Below are positions 46,875 to 60,902 of a stretch of DNA of 64,000 nt, piece after piece. The notes beneath the pieces were generated by a model. That model was given only the letters and a program-made list of their open reading frames with translations. It was not told where the DNA came from and made no database searches. This DNA is from Eunapius fragilis (lineage: Eukaryota; Porifera; Demospongiae; Spongillida; Spongillidae), in contig OY811986.1 of assembly GCA_963681505.1 (NCBI GenBank), positions 1,167,753 through 1,231,752 on the forward strand, read 5' to 3'. Numbering within the stretch: position 1 is the first letter of the stretch; the number at the start of each line of letters is the position of its first letter. Made by a program: the position numbers and the translations under genes.

Positions 46875-48002
46875 TCAGCAACTGCAGTTCTGGCTAGGTT
46901 TTGGAGTATCCATCTCAAGAACCAAAGCTAAGATAAAAGAAGTTGTGATGGTGATAACAAGAAAAAAACTGTGTCATGTAATAATAAAAAACAACCAGTT
47001 GTAAATACATTTGCCGCATCAAATGATTATGTGTACATGCACACATAAAATTATAATCGTTTCATTATTAAATTCATGTGTTTCATACAATTCAAGTACT
47101 ATTTGTTAAATTTTTTGTTTGTAAACAATTCGAATTTACTAACTAAAATTTTCGTGGGTGAATAATAACTTTCAAACAAATCAAGTATTATCAACGCGTG
47201 ACTTTTCCATCAGTGTCAACTATAGGTATTGAAATGTGTATAGTATGGTAAAATGTTTTTGTGGGTGGAGTGGACTGCAAATATAACATTTAATGAGCAG
47301 TAGTAGTATGTAAATTTTGGAAACTGTAACTTGTTGCCTTCATACATGCAACAACATATTTGTTCTACTTGTGAAAGAGCTTACTTATACTTAACATAAG
47401 AGGCTTATCTAGAAGGCTTACTTATACTTAACACAAGAGGCTTATCTAGAAGGCTTACTTATACTTAACACAAGAGGCTTATCTAGAAAGCTTACCTATA
47501 CTTAACACAAGAGGCTTATCTAGAAGGCTTACTTATATTTAACACAAGAGGCTTATCTAGAAGGCTTACTTATACTTAACACAAGAGGCTTATCTAGAAA
47601 GCTTACCTATACTTAACACAAGAGGCTTGTCTAGAAGGCTTACCTATACTTAACACAAGAGGCTTATCTAGAACATGCACATTATAACAAATCGTGGGGC
47701 CTGCACCCCAGTATTGAGGCTCGCACACCAGTATTAAGATAATTTGAACAAACACTACTCACTGCTAATCAATTATTGACCCGATTGGTTGTCACATGTA
47801 CATGTAAACCAATTCATGCCCCCCCCCCCCCCCCCACCCCCTCAAAAACATATTCTAGATTCTCACATAATACAAATAAACTTAAGCACACACAACATAC
47901 ATGATGGCACGTGTTTAATACTTTTCTCCTTCGTTTCTATCAGTTCTTCTGCAATTAGTTGAAAGAGCCTCTCTAAATGGAAAATATGTACTCTTTATAA
48001 CA

Positions 48003-48034
<32 letters not shown>

Positions 48035-51000
48035 ACACAGTACTTTCAAACACACAACAATAGAAAAACATCACCATGCCTGCAGGGCTGGTTTTAATGA
48101 TATGCTGTAGAGTACCCACACAATTGTATTTATTACAAAGCAATGAGAGCCTGCCTGAGGTTGTCTTAACTTTTGAGAGGAGTGGGATGTCATGTTTTGA
48201 CTCCATAATGAGTGGTTTGGCTGATGTATCAAATAGGTCATAGTTGTCTCAAGTTTTTTGCTTATAACAGCAGCTCCATAATTTATTCTGCAGGTGCAAC
48301 GACTCCGTGCGGATGGAGGCTTGATTATATCAGGGTCAGCAGAAGCCTCAGATCAAGGTCCTGTTGTGCCTGAGGCTTAGTAATCTTGTATGCATTGTTC
48401 AATTTAGCCATACCAATAGTGCCTTGTCGTGTATGTATGGAACAGTGTCCAGCAAAATCACCCTTATGATACTTTATCAAATTTTCCAGGACAAGCAATA
48501 GAAAAGTAATGCTCGCATTGAAATGTATGGCTAATTATAAATTCAGTGCCTGAAACCAACCGTCAGAAGGACTGTGAGTGTTAGAAGGAAAAATTAGGGC
48601 TTAGGGCAGGGTAGGGGGGGCCAAAGGCCCGCCAAACACCTCAACTTTTCACCCCCTCTCCGAATCTGCCCTCAAATTGCACCCGTCCCTCTCTCCCGAC
48701 GCTCTTCATTGAAACTTACTAACTCCCCTCTCCTTAATAAACGCCATCTTGGCTCTGCGTGGGCGCCTGTGGTGCCATACTCTCTACTCCTAATAACGTT
48801 ATGATGGATAGTCCAATTTAGGATGCGTAAGGACCATTTGATAGAAGCTCTTTGGAGTTAACAGAAAATGAAAAGATTTGAAAACTTGAAAAACTATGCA
48901 GAAGGGTGATTTTGACTGGCCATATATATATATAATTTGGGACAGTTTCCGACAAAATGTCTATATAATAAAAGTGCTCTCGCACAATGAATGCTACCGA
49001 AGTACTATTTTCAGCCCATCCTACCACACCATTTCTCTGACGTACTATTTTCAGCCCATCCTACCACACCATTTCTCTGACGTACTATTTGCAGCCCATC
49101 CTACCACACCATTTCTCTGACGTACTATTTTCAGCCCATCCTACCACACCATTTCTCTGACGTACTATTTGCAGCCCATCCTACCACACCATTTCTCTGA
49201 CGTACTATTTGCAGCCCATCCTACCGCACCATTTCTCTATGGCACATGTTATTTCTGCCCCTGAGGACCTCTCCTGATGGCCATACAATGAGCGTTACCT
49301 CAATGGGAAACTTAAATATCCTTCTGCAGGAGAGTTCAAATAGCTGCAAAATCGAAATATATGCAGAAGAGTTCTGTGATATTGATTTGTTTTGTTCGTT
49401 AATTTGTACTCTACCCATTGCAAAGATGTAGCTATGAAAAGTGTGTGCCCAATTTCCCGCTTGATTCCCGCCAATGATTTAGGCAAACCATGTTCCATCA
49501 AAGGTATGGGAGATGGTTGCATAAAATAATTGACGCGATTTTGAAGTGATCTGAACTCTCCTGCTGAAGGATAGTTTTGAATCCCTAGGGGTAACGCTCT
49601 TTGAATGTACAACCATAAGGACAACAATAACATGTTCCATAGAGAAATGGTGTGGTAGGATGGACTGCAAATAGTACTTCAGAAAAATGGTGTGGTAGGA
49701 TGGGCTGCAAATAGTACTTCAGAGAAATGGTGTGGTAGGATGGGCTGAAAATAGTACTTCAGAGAAATGGTGTGGTAGGATGGGCTGAAAATAGTACTTC
49801 AGAGAAATGGTGTGGTAGGATGGGCTGAAAATAGTACTTCAGAGAAATGGTGTGGTAGGATGGGCTGCAAATAGTACGTCAGTAGCATTCATCGCTGTGA
49901 AGTTATAGGATTCAAACAAAGAGCATTTCAAAAACTTTTTATTATATATATATAGCAACACGACATTTTGTCGGAAACTGTCCAATATAATGTACAATTG
50001 TAATTATATATAATATAGGAACATTCTACAAGATTTTCATCCTTGGATTTATAAATATAGCATCGAAATCAAATTGCTATATCTTCTGAACTGTTCACAG
50101 CTATTAACCTCCTATTTTCAACACTGCATACCACACCATTTACAATTTACTGTCTTGCACAAGCGAGGTACTGGTCAACGTTACGAGCTCTGACACTCCA
50201 TGAGTTTTTTCTTAATGGCTACATCTTCGACTAGGAGCGTTCAAATCGCGTCAGATTTGGTTAGAAGGGGCCTATCAGTGTTGATTTGTTCTGTTCGTTA
50301 CAACTTGTGCCAATAATTTAGGCCCACTCAATTAAGGGAGGCAGGTGCCTAAATCATTGGAGCCAATTGAGCAGGAAACTGTGCAAGCATATTGCACAGC
50401 TATATCTCCAAGGGGAATATCGGTGTACAGTGACGTTACGTCAGTGGGTACTAGTAGTATGTTAGGTGGAAAATTTTCGTTTTCCAATATTTGGAGAACA
50501 CCAGCACAGATGGCAGTTATACATGTACACTTACCCCTCTGTGTGCAACCCTGTATGTTAAAATGGTACCAAATGTATCAAATATAAAACATGTTATAGA
50601 AGAGAGAGCTAAGGCGCCAATGTGACAGAATGCCTACCTACGTTCTCCCCCATTGCCTACCTATGTTCTCCCCCATTGCCTATACGTTCTCCTCCGTTGC
50701 CTACCTACGTTCTCCCCCATTGCCTATATGTTCTCCCCCATTGCCTATACGTTCTCCCCCATTGCCTACCTATGTTCTCCCCCATTGCCTACACGTTCTC
50801 CCCCATTGCCTACCTATGTTCTCCCCCATTGCCTATACGTTCTCCCCCATTGCCTACCTATGTTCTCCCCCATTGCCTATACGTTCTCCCCCATTGCCTA
50901 CCTATGTTCTCCCCCATTGCCTATACGTTCTCCCCCATTGCCTATACGTTCTCCCCCATTGCCTATACGTTCTCCCCCATTGCCTACCTATGTTCTCCCC

Positions 51001-54000
51001 CATTGCCTATATGTTCTCCCCCATTGCCTATACGTTCTCCCCCATTGCCTATACGTTCTCCCCCATTGCCTATACGTTCTCCCCCATTGCCTACCTATGT
51101 TCTCCCCCATTGCCTACCTATGTTCTCCCCCATTGCCTATACGTTCTCCCCCATTGCCTATACGTTCTCCCCCATTGCCTGTACGTTCTCCCCCATTGCC
51201 TACCTATGTTCTCCCCCATTGCCTATACGTTCTCCCCCATTGCCTATACGTTCTCCCCCATTGCCTATATGTTCTCCCCCATTGCCTACCTACGTTCTCC
51301 CCTGTTGCTGCTGATGTCTCTATGTACTTTGTATTCAACTCTGAATAAAGCACAAAGGGGTTAATAACAAGATCACATGGGGGAGGAGGGGCTAGCCTAG
51401 CAGACCTGCAGCATACTTCTTTGCTGTGTGTTGTACGTTGTCATGTTTCCATGTGTCCCCTACGACCAAGTCCAGCTTAGTACCACAGAGATATACTTTG
51501 CATTCCTGTATTTAGTGGAGAGATTGTGTTCAACTGAAGCACATAGTACTGTAAAAGAGTACCAAATGTCAAGACAAATTTGCCTAAACAAGCTAACAAG
51601 TTGGTATGAAACAATTAGAGTAAAGATGCAATATACACATACCTCTTCAAAACCCCTTAATTCGCTGACCCAGTGTCTTGCTCTGTCAAAACTTTTCACT
51701 TCCGAAAGATCTGGGAAGGAACCAGTTACCACAGTGACCTTATTTTCTGTACAATACAAAGCACCCTATAATGAGTGCAAATATTGTAAGTCACATTTCC
51801 TTGATCAAAGTGGGTGTAAACAAACTCATTTTTCACTACTAACTGGTTGCCAGTCCTGATAGTCCAATAGATTAGCATGATGGGCAATAATAAGCAGATT
51901 AATTGTAGTAACTTGTGCCATCCTTAGCCACCCCCCCCCCCCCCCCCCCATACCACCGCCATCTCTACCCTTGCCCATATCCAACTCTGAGAAAGGCACT
52001 AGTAAAGAAATTATCCATCACTCAGCCTGCAAATGACCTACCAATTCTTGCCCAAATTATGCGATAAAATACAACAAACAGGAAAATTCTCTACTTCTAA
52101 TGTCCACTGTAGTACTCAAAGGCAACTGAAAGCTCTAGAGTTTTATCAAAGGTTTATCAGTGACCTCAGAGGTTTATCGCTCTCAGCTGCAATTAAAGGA
52201 AAAACGCACAAATTTCCTTGCAACTGCTGTGAAGCACCACTCAAGAGCACCACTCAAGAGCACCACTCAAGAGCACCATTCAAGAGCACCACTCGAGAGC
52301 ACCACTCAAGACCACCACTCAAGACCACCACTCAAGACCACCACTCAAGACCACCACTCAAGACCACCACTCAAGACCACCACTCAAGACCACCACTCAA
52401 GAGCACCACTCAAGACCACCACTCAAGACCACCACTCAAGACCACCACTCAAGACCACCACTCAAGACCACCATTCAAGAGCACCACTCGAGAGCACCAC
52501 TCACGAGCACCACTCGAGAGCACCACTCAAGAGCACCACTCAAGAGCACCACTCAAGAGCACCACTCAAGAGCACCACTCGAGAGCACCACTCGAGAGCA
52601 CCACTCAAGAGCACCACTCAAGACCACCACTCAAGACCACCACTCGAGAGCACCACTCAAGACCACCACTCAAGACCACCACTCAAGAGCACCACTCAAG
52701 AGCACCACTCAAGAGCACCACTCAAGAGCACCACTCAAGACCACCACTCAAGACCACCACTCAAGAGCACCACTCAAGAGCACCACTCAAGAGCACCACT
52801 CAAGAGCACCACCCAAGACCACCACTCAAGAGCACCACTCAAGACCACCACTCAAGACCACCACTCAAGACCACCACTCAAGACCACCACTCAAGAGCAC
52901 CACTCAAGACCACCACTCAAGAGCACCACTCAAGACCACCACTCAAGACCACCACTCAAGACCACCACTCAAGACCACCACTCAAGACCACCACTCAAGA
53001 CCACCACTCAAGAGCACCACTCAAGAGCACCACTCAAGAGCACCACCCAAGACCACCACTCAAGAGCACCACTCAAGACCACCACTCAAGAGCACCACTC
53101 GAGAGCACCACTCAAGAGCACCACTTGAGAGCACCACTCAAGAGCACCACTCAAGACCACCACTCAAGAGCACCACTCAAGACCACCACTCAAGACCACC
53201 ACTCAAGAGCACCACTCAAGAGCACCACTCAAGAGCACCACTCAAGAGCACCACTCGAGGCCACCACTCAAGAGCACCACTCAAGACCACCACTCAAGAC
53301 CACCACTCAAGAGCACCACTCGAGAGCACCACTCGAGAGCACCACTCAAGACCACCACTCAAGACCACCACTCAAGACCACCACTCAAGACCACCACTCA
53401 AGACCACCACTCAAGACCACCACTCAAGAGCACCACTCGAGAGCACCACTCAAGACCACCACTCAAGAGCACCACTCAAGAGCACCACTCAAGAGCACCA
53501 CTCAAGAGCACCACTCAAGAGCACCACTCAAGAGCACCACTCAAGAGCACCACTCAAGAGCACCACTCGAGGCCACCACTCAAGAGCACCACTCAAGACC
53601 ACCACTCAAGACCACCACTCAAGAGCACCACTCAAGAGCACCACTCAAGACCACCACTCAAGAGCACCACTCAAGACCACCACTCAAGACCACCACTCAA
53701 GACCACCACTCAAGAGCACCACTCAAGAGCACCACTCAAGAGCACCACTCAAGAGCACCACTCAAGGCCACCACTCAAGAGCACCACTCAAGAGCACCAC
53801 TCAAGACCACCACTCAAGACCACCACTCAAGACCACCACTCAAGACCACCACTCAAGACCACCACTCAAGAGCACCACTCAAGAGCACCACTCAAGAGCA
53901 CCACTCAAGAGCACCACTCAAGAGCACCACTCGAGGCCACCACTCAAGAGCACCACTCAAGACCACCACTCAAGAGCACCACTCAAGACCACCACTCAAG

Positions 54001-57000
54001 AGCACCACTCAAGACCACCACTCAAGAGCACCACTCAAGACCACCACTCAAGAGCACCACTCAAGACCACCACTCAAGACCACCACTCAAGAGCACCACT
54101 CGAGAGCACCACTCAAGAGCACCACTCAAGAGCACCACTCGAGGCCACCACTCAAGAGCACCACTCAAGAGCACCACTCAAGAGCACCACTCGAGAGCAC
54201 CACTCAAGAGCACCACTCAAGAGCACCACTCAAGAGCACCACTCAAGAGCACCACTCAAGAGCACCACTCAAGAGCACCACTCGAGGCCACCACTCAAGA
54301 GCACCACTCAAGAGCACCACTCAAGAGCACCACTCGAGGCCACCACTCAAGAGCACCACTCAAGAGCACCACTCAAGAGCACCACTCGAGAGCACCACTC
54401 AAGAGCACCACTCAAGAGCACCACTCAAGAGCACCACTCAAGAGCACCACTCAAGAGCACCACTCAAGAGCACCACTCGAGAGCACCACTCAAGAGCACC
54501 ACTCAAGAGCACCACTCAAGAGCACCACTCAAGAGCACCAATCAAGAGCACCACTCAAGAGCACCACTCAAGACCACCACTCAAGAGCACCACTCAAGAG
54601 CACCACTCGAGAGCACCACTCGAGAGCACCACTCAAGAGCACCACTCGAGGCCACCACTCAAGAGCACCACTCAAGACCACCACTCAAGAGCACCACTCA
54701 AGACCACCACTCAAGAGCACCACTCAAGACCACCACTCAAGAGCACCACTCAAGACCACCACTCAAGAGCACCACTCAAGACCACCACTCAAGAGCACCA
54801 CTCAAGACCACCACTCAAGACCACCACTCAAGAGCACCACTCGAGAGCACCACTCAAGAGCACCACTCGAGGCCACCACTCAAGAGCACCACTCAAGAGC
54901 ACCACTCAAGAGCACCACTCAAGACCACCACTCAAGAGCACCACTCAAGACCACCACTCAAGACCACCACTCAAGAGCACCACTCGAGAGCACCACTCAA
55001 GAGCACCACTCGAGGCCACCACTCAAGAGCACCACTCAAGAGCACCACTCAAGACCACCACTCAAGACCACCACTCAAGAGCACCACTCAAGACCACCAC
55101 TCAAGACCACCACTCAAGAGCACCACTCGAGAGCACCACTCAAGAGCACCACTCGAGAGCACCACTCAAGAGCACCACTCGAGAGCACCACTCGAGAGCA
55201 CCACTCAAGAGCACCACTCGAGAGCACCACTCAAGAGCACCACTCAAGAGCACCACTCAAGAGCACCACTCAAGAGCACCACTCAAGAGCACCACTCAGT
55301 GCAGTATAGCACAGTAGGTAAGGTCATGCTTAGTTCAATAGTTAAGTAACCATGAACACTTTGTTTTTACACCATTTGTAATATACAAAGCGAATGATGA
55401 CTAAGGATTATAAATCAAAACCTTACGATAATATCATGGTTAGTGCACTTACCAAAGCACACCACAGCAGCAGCTGCTCCTCTGTAGTAGATACGTGTCA
55501 TTGACTCATACTTTTCCGACCCAGCGGTGTCCTATGGTTGTCATGGAAAATAAAATAAAAGGACTTTGAGCTGATCAAAAGACGAGGATGCAAAATCGTA
55601 CTAATATTAATTACACCTTCACTCTCTTCCTGTCCTCTTTCACCTTTCTCACTCTTGTCTTATCATCCTCCCTCCAACCCCTCCCCCATCCTCCCTCTGA
55701 CCCCTCCCCATCCTCCCTCTGACCCCTCCCCAGCCTCCCTCTGACCCCTCCCCCATCCTCTCTATGACCCCTCCCCTATCCTCCCTCTGACCCCTCCCCC
55801 ATCCTCCCTATGACCCTCCCTCATCCTCCCTATGACCCCTCCCCCATCCTCCCTCATCCTCCCTCTGACCCCTCCCCCATCCCTACTCCTTAATCTTACC
55901 CATATTCCAATTATCACCGACTTTCCTCCCACTTCCACTCTCTTCGTTGCAAAGGCAGCTCCAATAGACTAGTCACACAGAGATAGGTACCAATGTCATT
56001 GTGCAATGCAACACACTACACCACTGTGTACTCAAGGTGCATTAGGGGGATATTAATGGGACGGGGGGCTACACACTACACCACTGTGTACTCAAGGTGC
56101 ATTAGGGGGATATTAATGGGACGGGGGGCTACACACTACACCACTGTGTACTCAAGGTACATTAGGGGGATATTAATGGGACGGGGGGGCTACACACTAC
56201 ACCCCTGTGTACTCAAAATGCATTAGGGGGATATTAATGGGACGGGGGGCTACACACTACACCACTGTGTACTCAAGGTACATTAGGGGGATATTAATGG
56301 GACGGGGGGGCTACACACTACACCCCTGTGTACTCAAAATGCATTAGGGGGATATTAATGGGACGGGGGCTACATACTACACCACTGTGTACTCAAGGTG
56401 CATTAGGGGGATATTAATGGGACGGGGGCTACACACTACACCACTGTGTACTCAAGGTGCATTAGGGTGATGGGGATATTAATGGGACGGGGGCTATACA
56501 CTACACCACTGTGTACTCAAGGTGCATTAGTGTGATGGGGATATAAATGGGACGGGGGCTATACACTACACCACTGTGTACTCAAGGTGCATTAGTGTGA
56601 TGGGGATATAAATGGGACGGGGGCTACACACTACACCACTGTGTACTCAAGGTGCATTAGGGGGATATTAATGGGACGGGGGGGGGCTACACACTACACC
56701 ACTGTGTACTCAAGGTGCATTAGTGTGATGGGGATATTAATGGGACGGGGGCTATACACTACACCACTGTGTACTCAAGGTGCATTAGTGTGATGGGGAT
56801 ATAAATGGGACGGGGGCTACACACTACACCACTGTGTACTCAAGGTGCATTAGGGGGATATTAATGGGACGGGGGGCTACACACTACACCACTGTGTACT
56901 CAAGGTGCATTAGGGGGATATTAATGGGACGGGGGGCTACACACTACACCACTGTGTACTCAAGGTGCATTAGGGGGATATTAATGGGACGGGGGGGGGC

Positions 57001-60000
57001 TACACACTACACCACTGTGTACTCAAGGTGCATTAGTGTGATGGGGATATTAATGGGACGGGGGCTATACACTACACCACTGTGTACTCAAGGTGCATTA
57101 GTGTGATGGGGATATAAATGGGACGGGGGCTACACACTACACCACTGTGTACTCAAGGTGCATTAGGGGGATATTAATGGGACGGGGGGCTACACACTAC
57201 ACCACTGTGTACTCAAGGTGCATTAGGGGGATATTAATGGGACGGGGGGCTACACACTACACCACTGTGTACTCAAGGTGCATTAGGGGGATATTAATGG
57301 GACGGGGGCTACACACTACACACACTGTGTACTCAAGGTGCATTAGGGGGATATTAATGGGACGGGGGGGGGCTACACACTACACCACTGTGTACTCAAG
57401 GTGCATTAGTGTGATGGGGATATTAATGGGACGGGGGCTATACACTACACCACTGTGTACTCAAGGTGCATTAGTGTGATGGGGATATAAATGGGACGGG
57501 GGCTACACACTACACCACTGTGTACTCAAGGTGCATTAGGGGGATATTAATGGGACGGGGGGCTACACACTACACCACTGTGTACTCAAGGTGCATTAGG
57601 GGGATATTAATGGGACGGGGGCTACACACTACACCACTGTGTACTCAAGGTGCATTAGGGGGATATTAATGGGACGGGGGCTACACACTACACACACTGT
57701 GTACTCAAGGTGCATTAGGGGGATATTAATGGGACGGGGGCTACACACTACACCACTGTGTACTCAAGGTGCATTAGGGGGATATTAATGGGACGGGGGC
57801 TACACACTACACCACTGTGTACTCAAGATGCATTAGGGGGATGGGGATATTAATGGGATGGGGGGCTACACACTACACCACTGTGTACTCAAGGTGCATT
57901 AGGGGGATATTAATGGGACGGGGGCTACACACTACACACACTGTGTACTCAAGGTGCATTAGGGGGATATTAATGGGACGGGGGGCTACACACTACACCA
58001 CTGTGTACTCAAGGTGCATTAGGGGGATATTAATGGGACGGGGGGGGGCTACACACTACACCACTGTGTACTCAAGGTGCATTAGGGGGATATTAATGGG
58101 ACGGGGGCTACACACTACACCACTGTGTACTCAAGATGCATTAGGGGGATGGGGATATTAATGGGATGGGGGGCTACACACTACACCACTGTGTACTCAA
58201 GGTGCATTAGGGGGATATTAATGGGACGGGGGCTACACACTACACCACTGTGTACTCAAGGTGCATTAGGGGGATATTAATGGGACGGGGGCTACACACT
58301 ACACACACTGTGTACTCAAGGTGCATTAGGGGGATATTAATGGGACGGGGGCTACACACTACACCACTGTGTACTCAAGGTGCATTAGGGGGATATTAAT
58401 GGGACGGGGGCTACACACTACACACACTGTGTACTCAAGGTGCATTAGGGGGATATTAATGGGACGGGGGGCTACACACTACACCACTGTGTACTCAAGG
58501 TGCATTAGGGGGATATTAATGGGACGGGGGGGGGCTACACACTACACCACTGTGTACTCAAGGTGCATTAGGGGGATATTAATGGGACGGGGGCTACACA
58601 CTACACCACTGTGTACTCAAGGTGCATTAGGGGGATATTAATGGGACGGGGGGGGGCTACACACTACACCACTGTGTACTCAAGGTGCATTAGGGTGATG
58701 GGGATATTAATGGGATGGGGGGCTACACACTACACCACTGTGTACTCAAGGTGCATTAGGGGGATATTAATGGGACGGGGGCTACACACTACACACACTG
58801 TGTACTCAAGGTGCATTAGGGGGATATTAATGGGACGGGGGGCTACACACTACACCACTGTGTACTCAAGGTGCATTAGGGGGATATTAATGGGACGGGG
58901 GGCTACACACTACACCACTGTGTACTCAAGGTGCATTAGGGGGATATTAATGGGACGGGGGCTACACACTACACCACTGTGTACTCAAGGTGCATTAGGG
59001 GGATATTAATGGGACGGGGGGGGGCTACACACTACACCACTGTGTACTCAAGGTGCATTAGGGGGATATTAATGGGACGGGGGGCTACACACTACACCAC
59101 TGTGTACTCAAGGTGCATTAGGGGGATATTAATGGGACGGGGGGGGGCTACACACTACACCACTGTGTACTCAAGGTGCATTAGGGGGATATTAATGGGA
59201 CGGGGGCTACACACTACACCACTGTGTACTCAAGGTGCATTAGGGGGATATTAATGGGACGGGGGGGGGCTACACACTACACCACTGTGTACTCAAGGTG
59301 CATTAGGGTGATGGGGATATTAATGGGATGGGGGGCTACACACTACACCACTGTGTACTCAAGGTGCATTAGGGGGATATTAATGGGACGGGGGCTACAC
59401 ACTACACACACTGTGTACTCAAGGTGCATTAGGGGGATATTAATGGGACGGGGGGCTACACACTACACCACTGTGTACTCAAGGTGCATTAGGGGGATAT
59501 TAATGGGACGGGGGGGGCTACACACTACACCACTGTGTACTCAAGGTGCATTAGGGGGATATTAATGGGACGGGGGCTACACACTACACCACTGTGTACT
59601 CAAGGTGCATTAGGGGGATATTAATGGGACGGGGGGGGGCTACACACTACACCACTGTGTACTCAAGGTGCATTAGGGGGATATTAATGGGACGGGGGCT
59701 ACACACTACACCACTGTGTACTCAAGGTGCATTAGGGGGATATTAATGGGACGGGGGGGGGCTACACACTACACCACTGTGTACTCAAGGTACATTAGGG
59801 GGATATTAATGGGACGGGGGGGGGCTACACACTACACCACTGTGTACTCAAGGTGCATTAGGGGGATATTAATGGGACGGGGGGGGGCTACACACTACAC
59901 CACTGTGTACTCAAGGTGCATTAGGGGGATATTAATGGGACGGGGGGGGGCTACACACTACACCACTGTGTACTCAAGGTACATTAGGGGGATATTAATG

Positions 60001-60785
60001 GGACGGGGGGCTACACACTACACCACTGTGTACTCAAGGTACATTAGGGGGATATTAATGGGACGGGGGCTACACACTACACCACTGTGTACTCAAGGTA
60101 CATTAGGGGGATATTAATGGGACGGGGGGCTACACACTACACCACTGTGTACTCAAGATGCATTAGGGGGATATTAATGGGACGGGGGCTACACACTACA
60201 CACACTTGTACTCAAGGTGCATTAAGGGGATGGGGATATTAATGGGACGGGGGGGCTACACACTACACAGTTAATGTGCCATCAGTGGTGATCACTTAGT
60301 GTTCTCAGATGGGGGATCAACCTCTCCTCACACGTGTCACTGGGGATGATCGGACTTTGTAAAGCGTGTAAAACGACTTTCATCTGCTGCATGCACACTG
60401 CAGTTACAATCAATGGGAGTACAAGCAAGGTGACTGTGGTGATTTGGTTTCAAATGCCTCCTCTCCCCCCTCCCCCCGGGGCACTCTAAACAATCAAATC
60501 TCCATATACATATAGAAAACACGCCCACGTAAATCATTTCTCATGAATAATTAAATGTTGTATCCCACACACCACCTTAAGCCTATCTGTGTCTGCACTG
60601 GGGGAAGCGGGGGAAGACCATTGATAGGTGCATACTGCCTCGTCAGAGATGCTTAGCTAGGTCATATGCCTCAAAATGCGCGTGACGCCATATACATCCC
60701 ATATAAAAACATGTGTTTCAATACACGGAGTCGGAACGTACATGCGTGTGTATCACGCCTAATGCGTGTGACTTGATATCTCTGC

Positions 60786-60842
<57 letters not shown>

Positions 60843-60845
60843 ATG

Positions 60846-60902
<57 letters not shown>

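Noticed and set aside
48299-48380. Plus-strand open segment after a TTCTGCAG acceptor-like site, ending in TAG
   Set aside because: No upstream exon could be linked and it lies antisense in Rab24 B intron 6; single acceptor-like sites are common by chance.
49001-49880. Possible CRISPR-like array of 40-bp repeats
   Set aside because: Repeats are directly adjacent without unique spacers and occur in two inverted blocks; this is a fold-back element in an animal genome.
50622-51364. Three overlapping frames of 230-244 codons
   Set aside because: All three forward frames are open through a 21/23-bp minisatellite; this is expected from the unit and not evidence of a protein.
52033-55317. 1094-codon plus-strand frame with 13-residue repeats
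   Set aside because: It is the translation of a 13-bp satellite that has no stops in any forward phase, and it lies antisense in an intron of Rab24 B.
55993-60117. Series of 77-133-codon frames with similar sequence
   Set aside because: Translations of the 60-bp satellite in Rab24 B intron 1.
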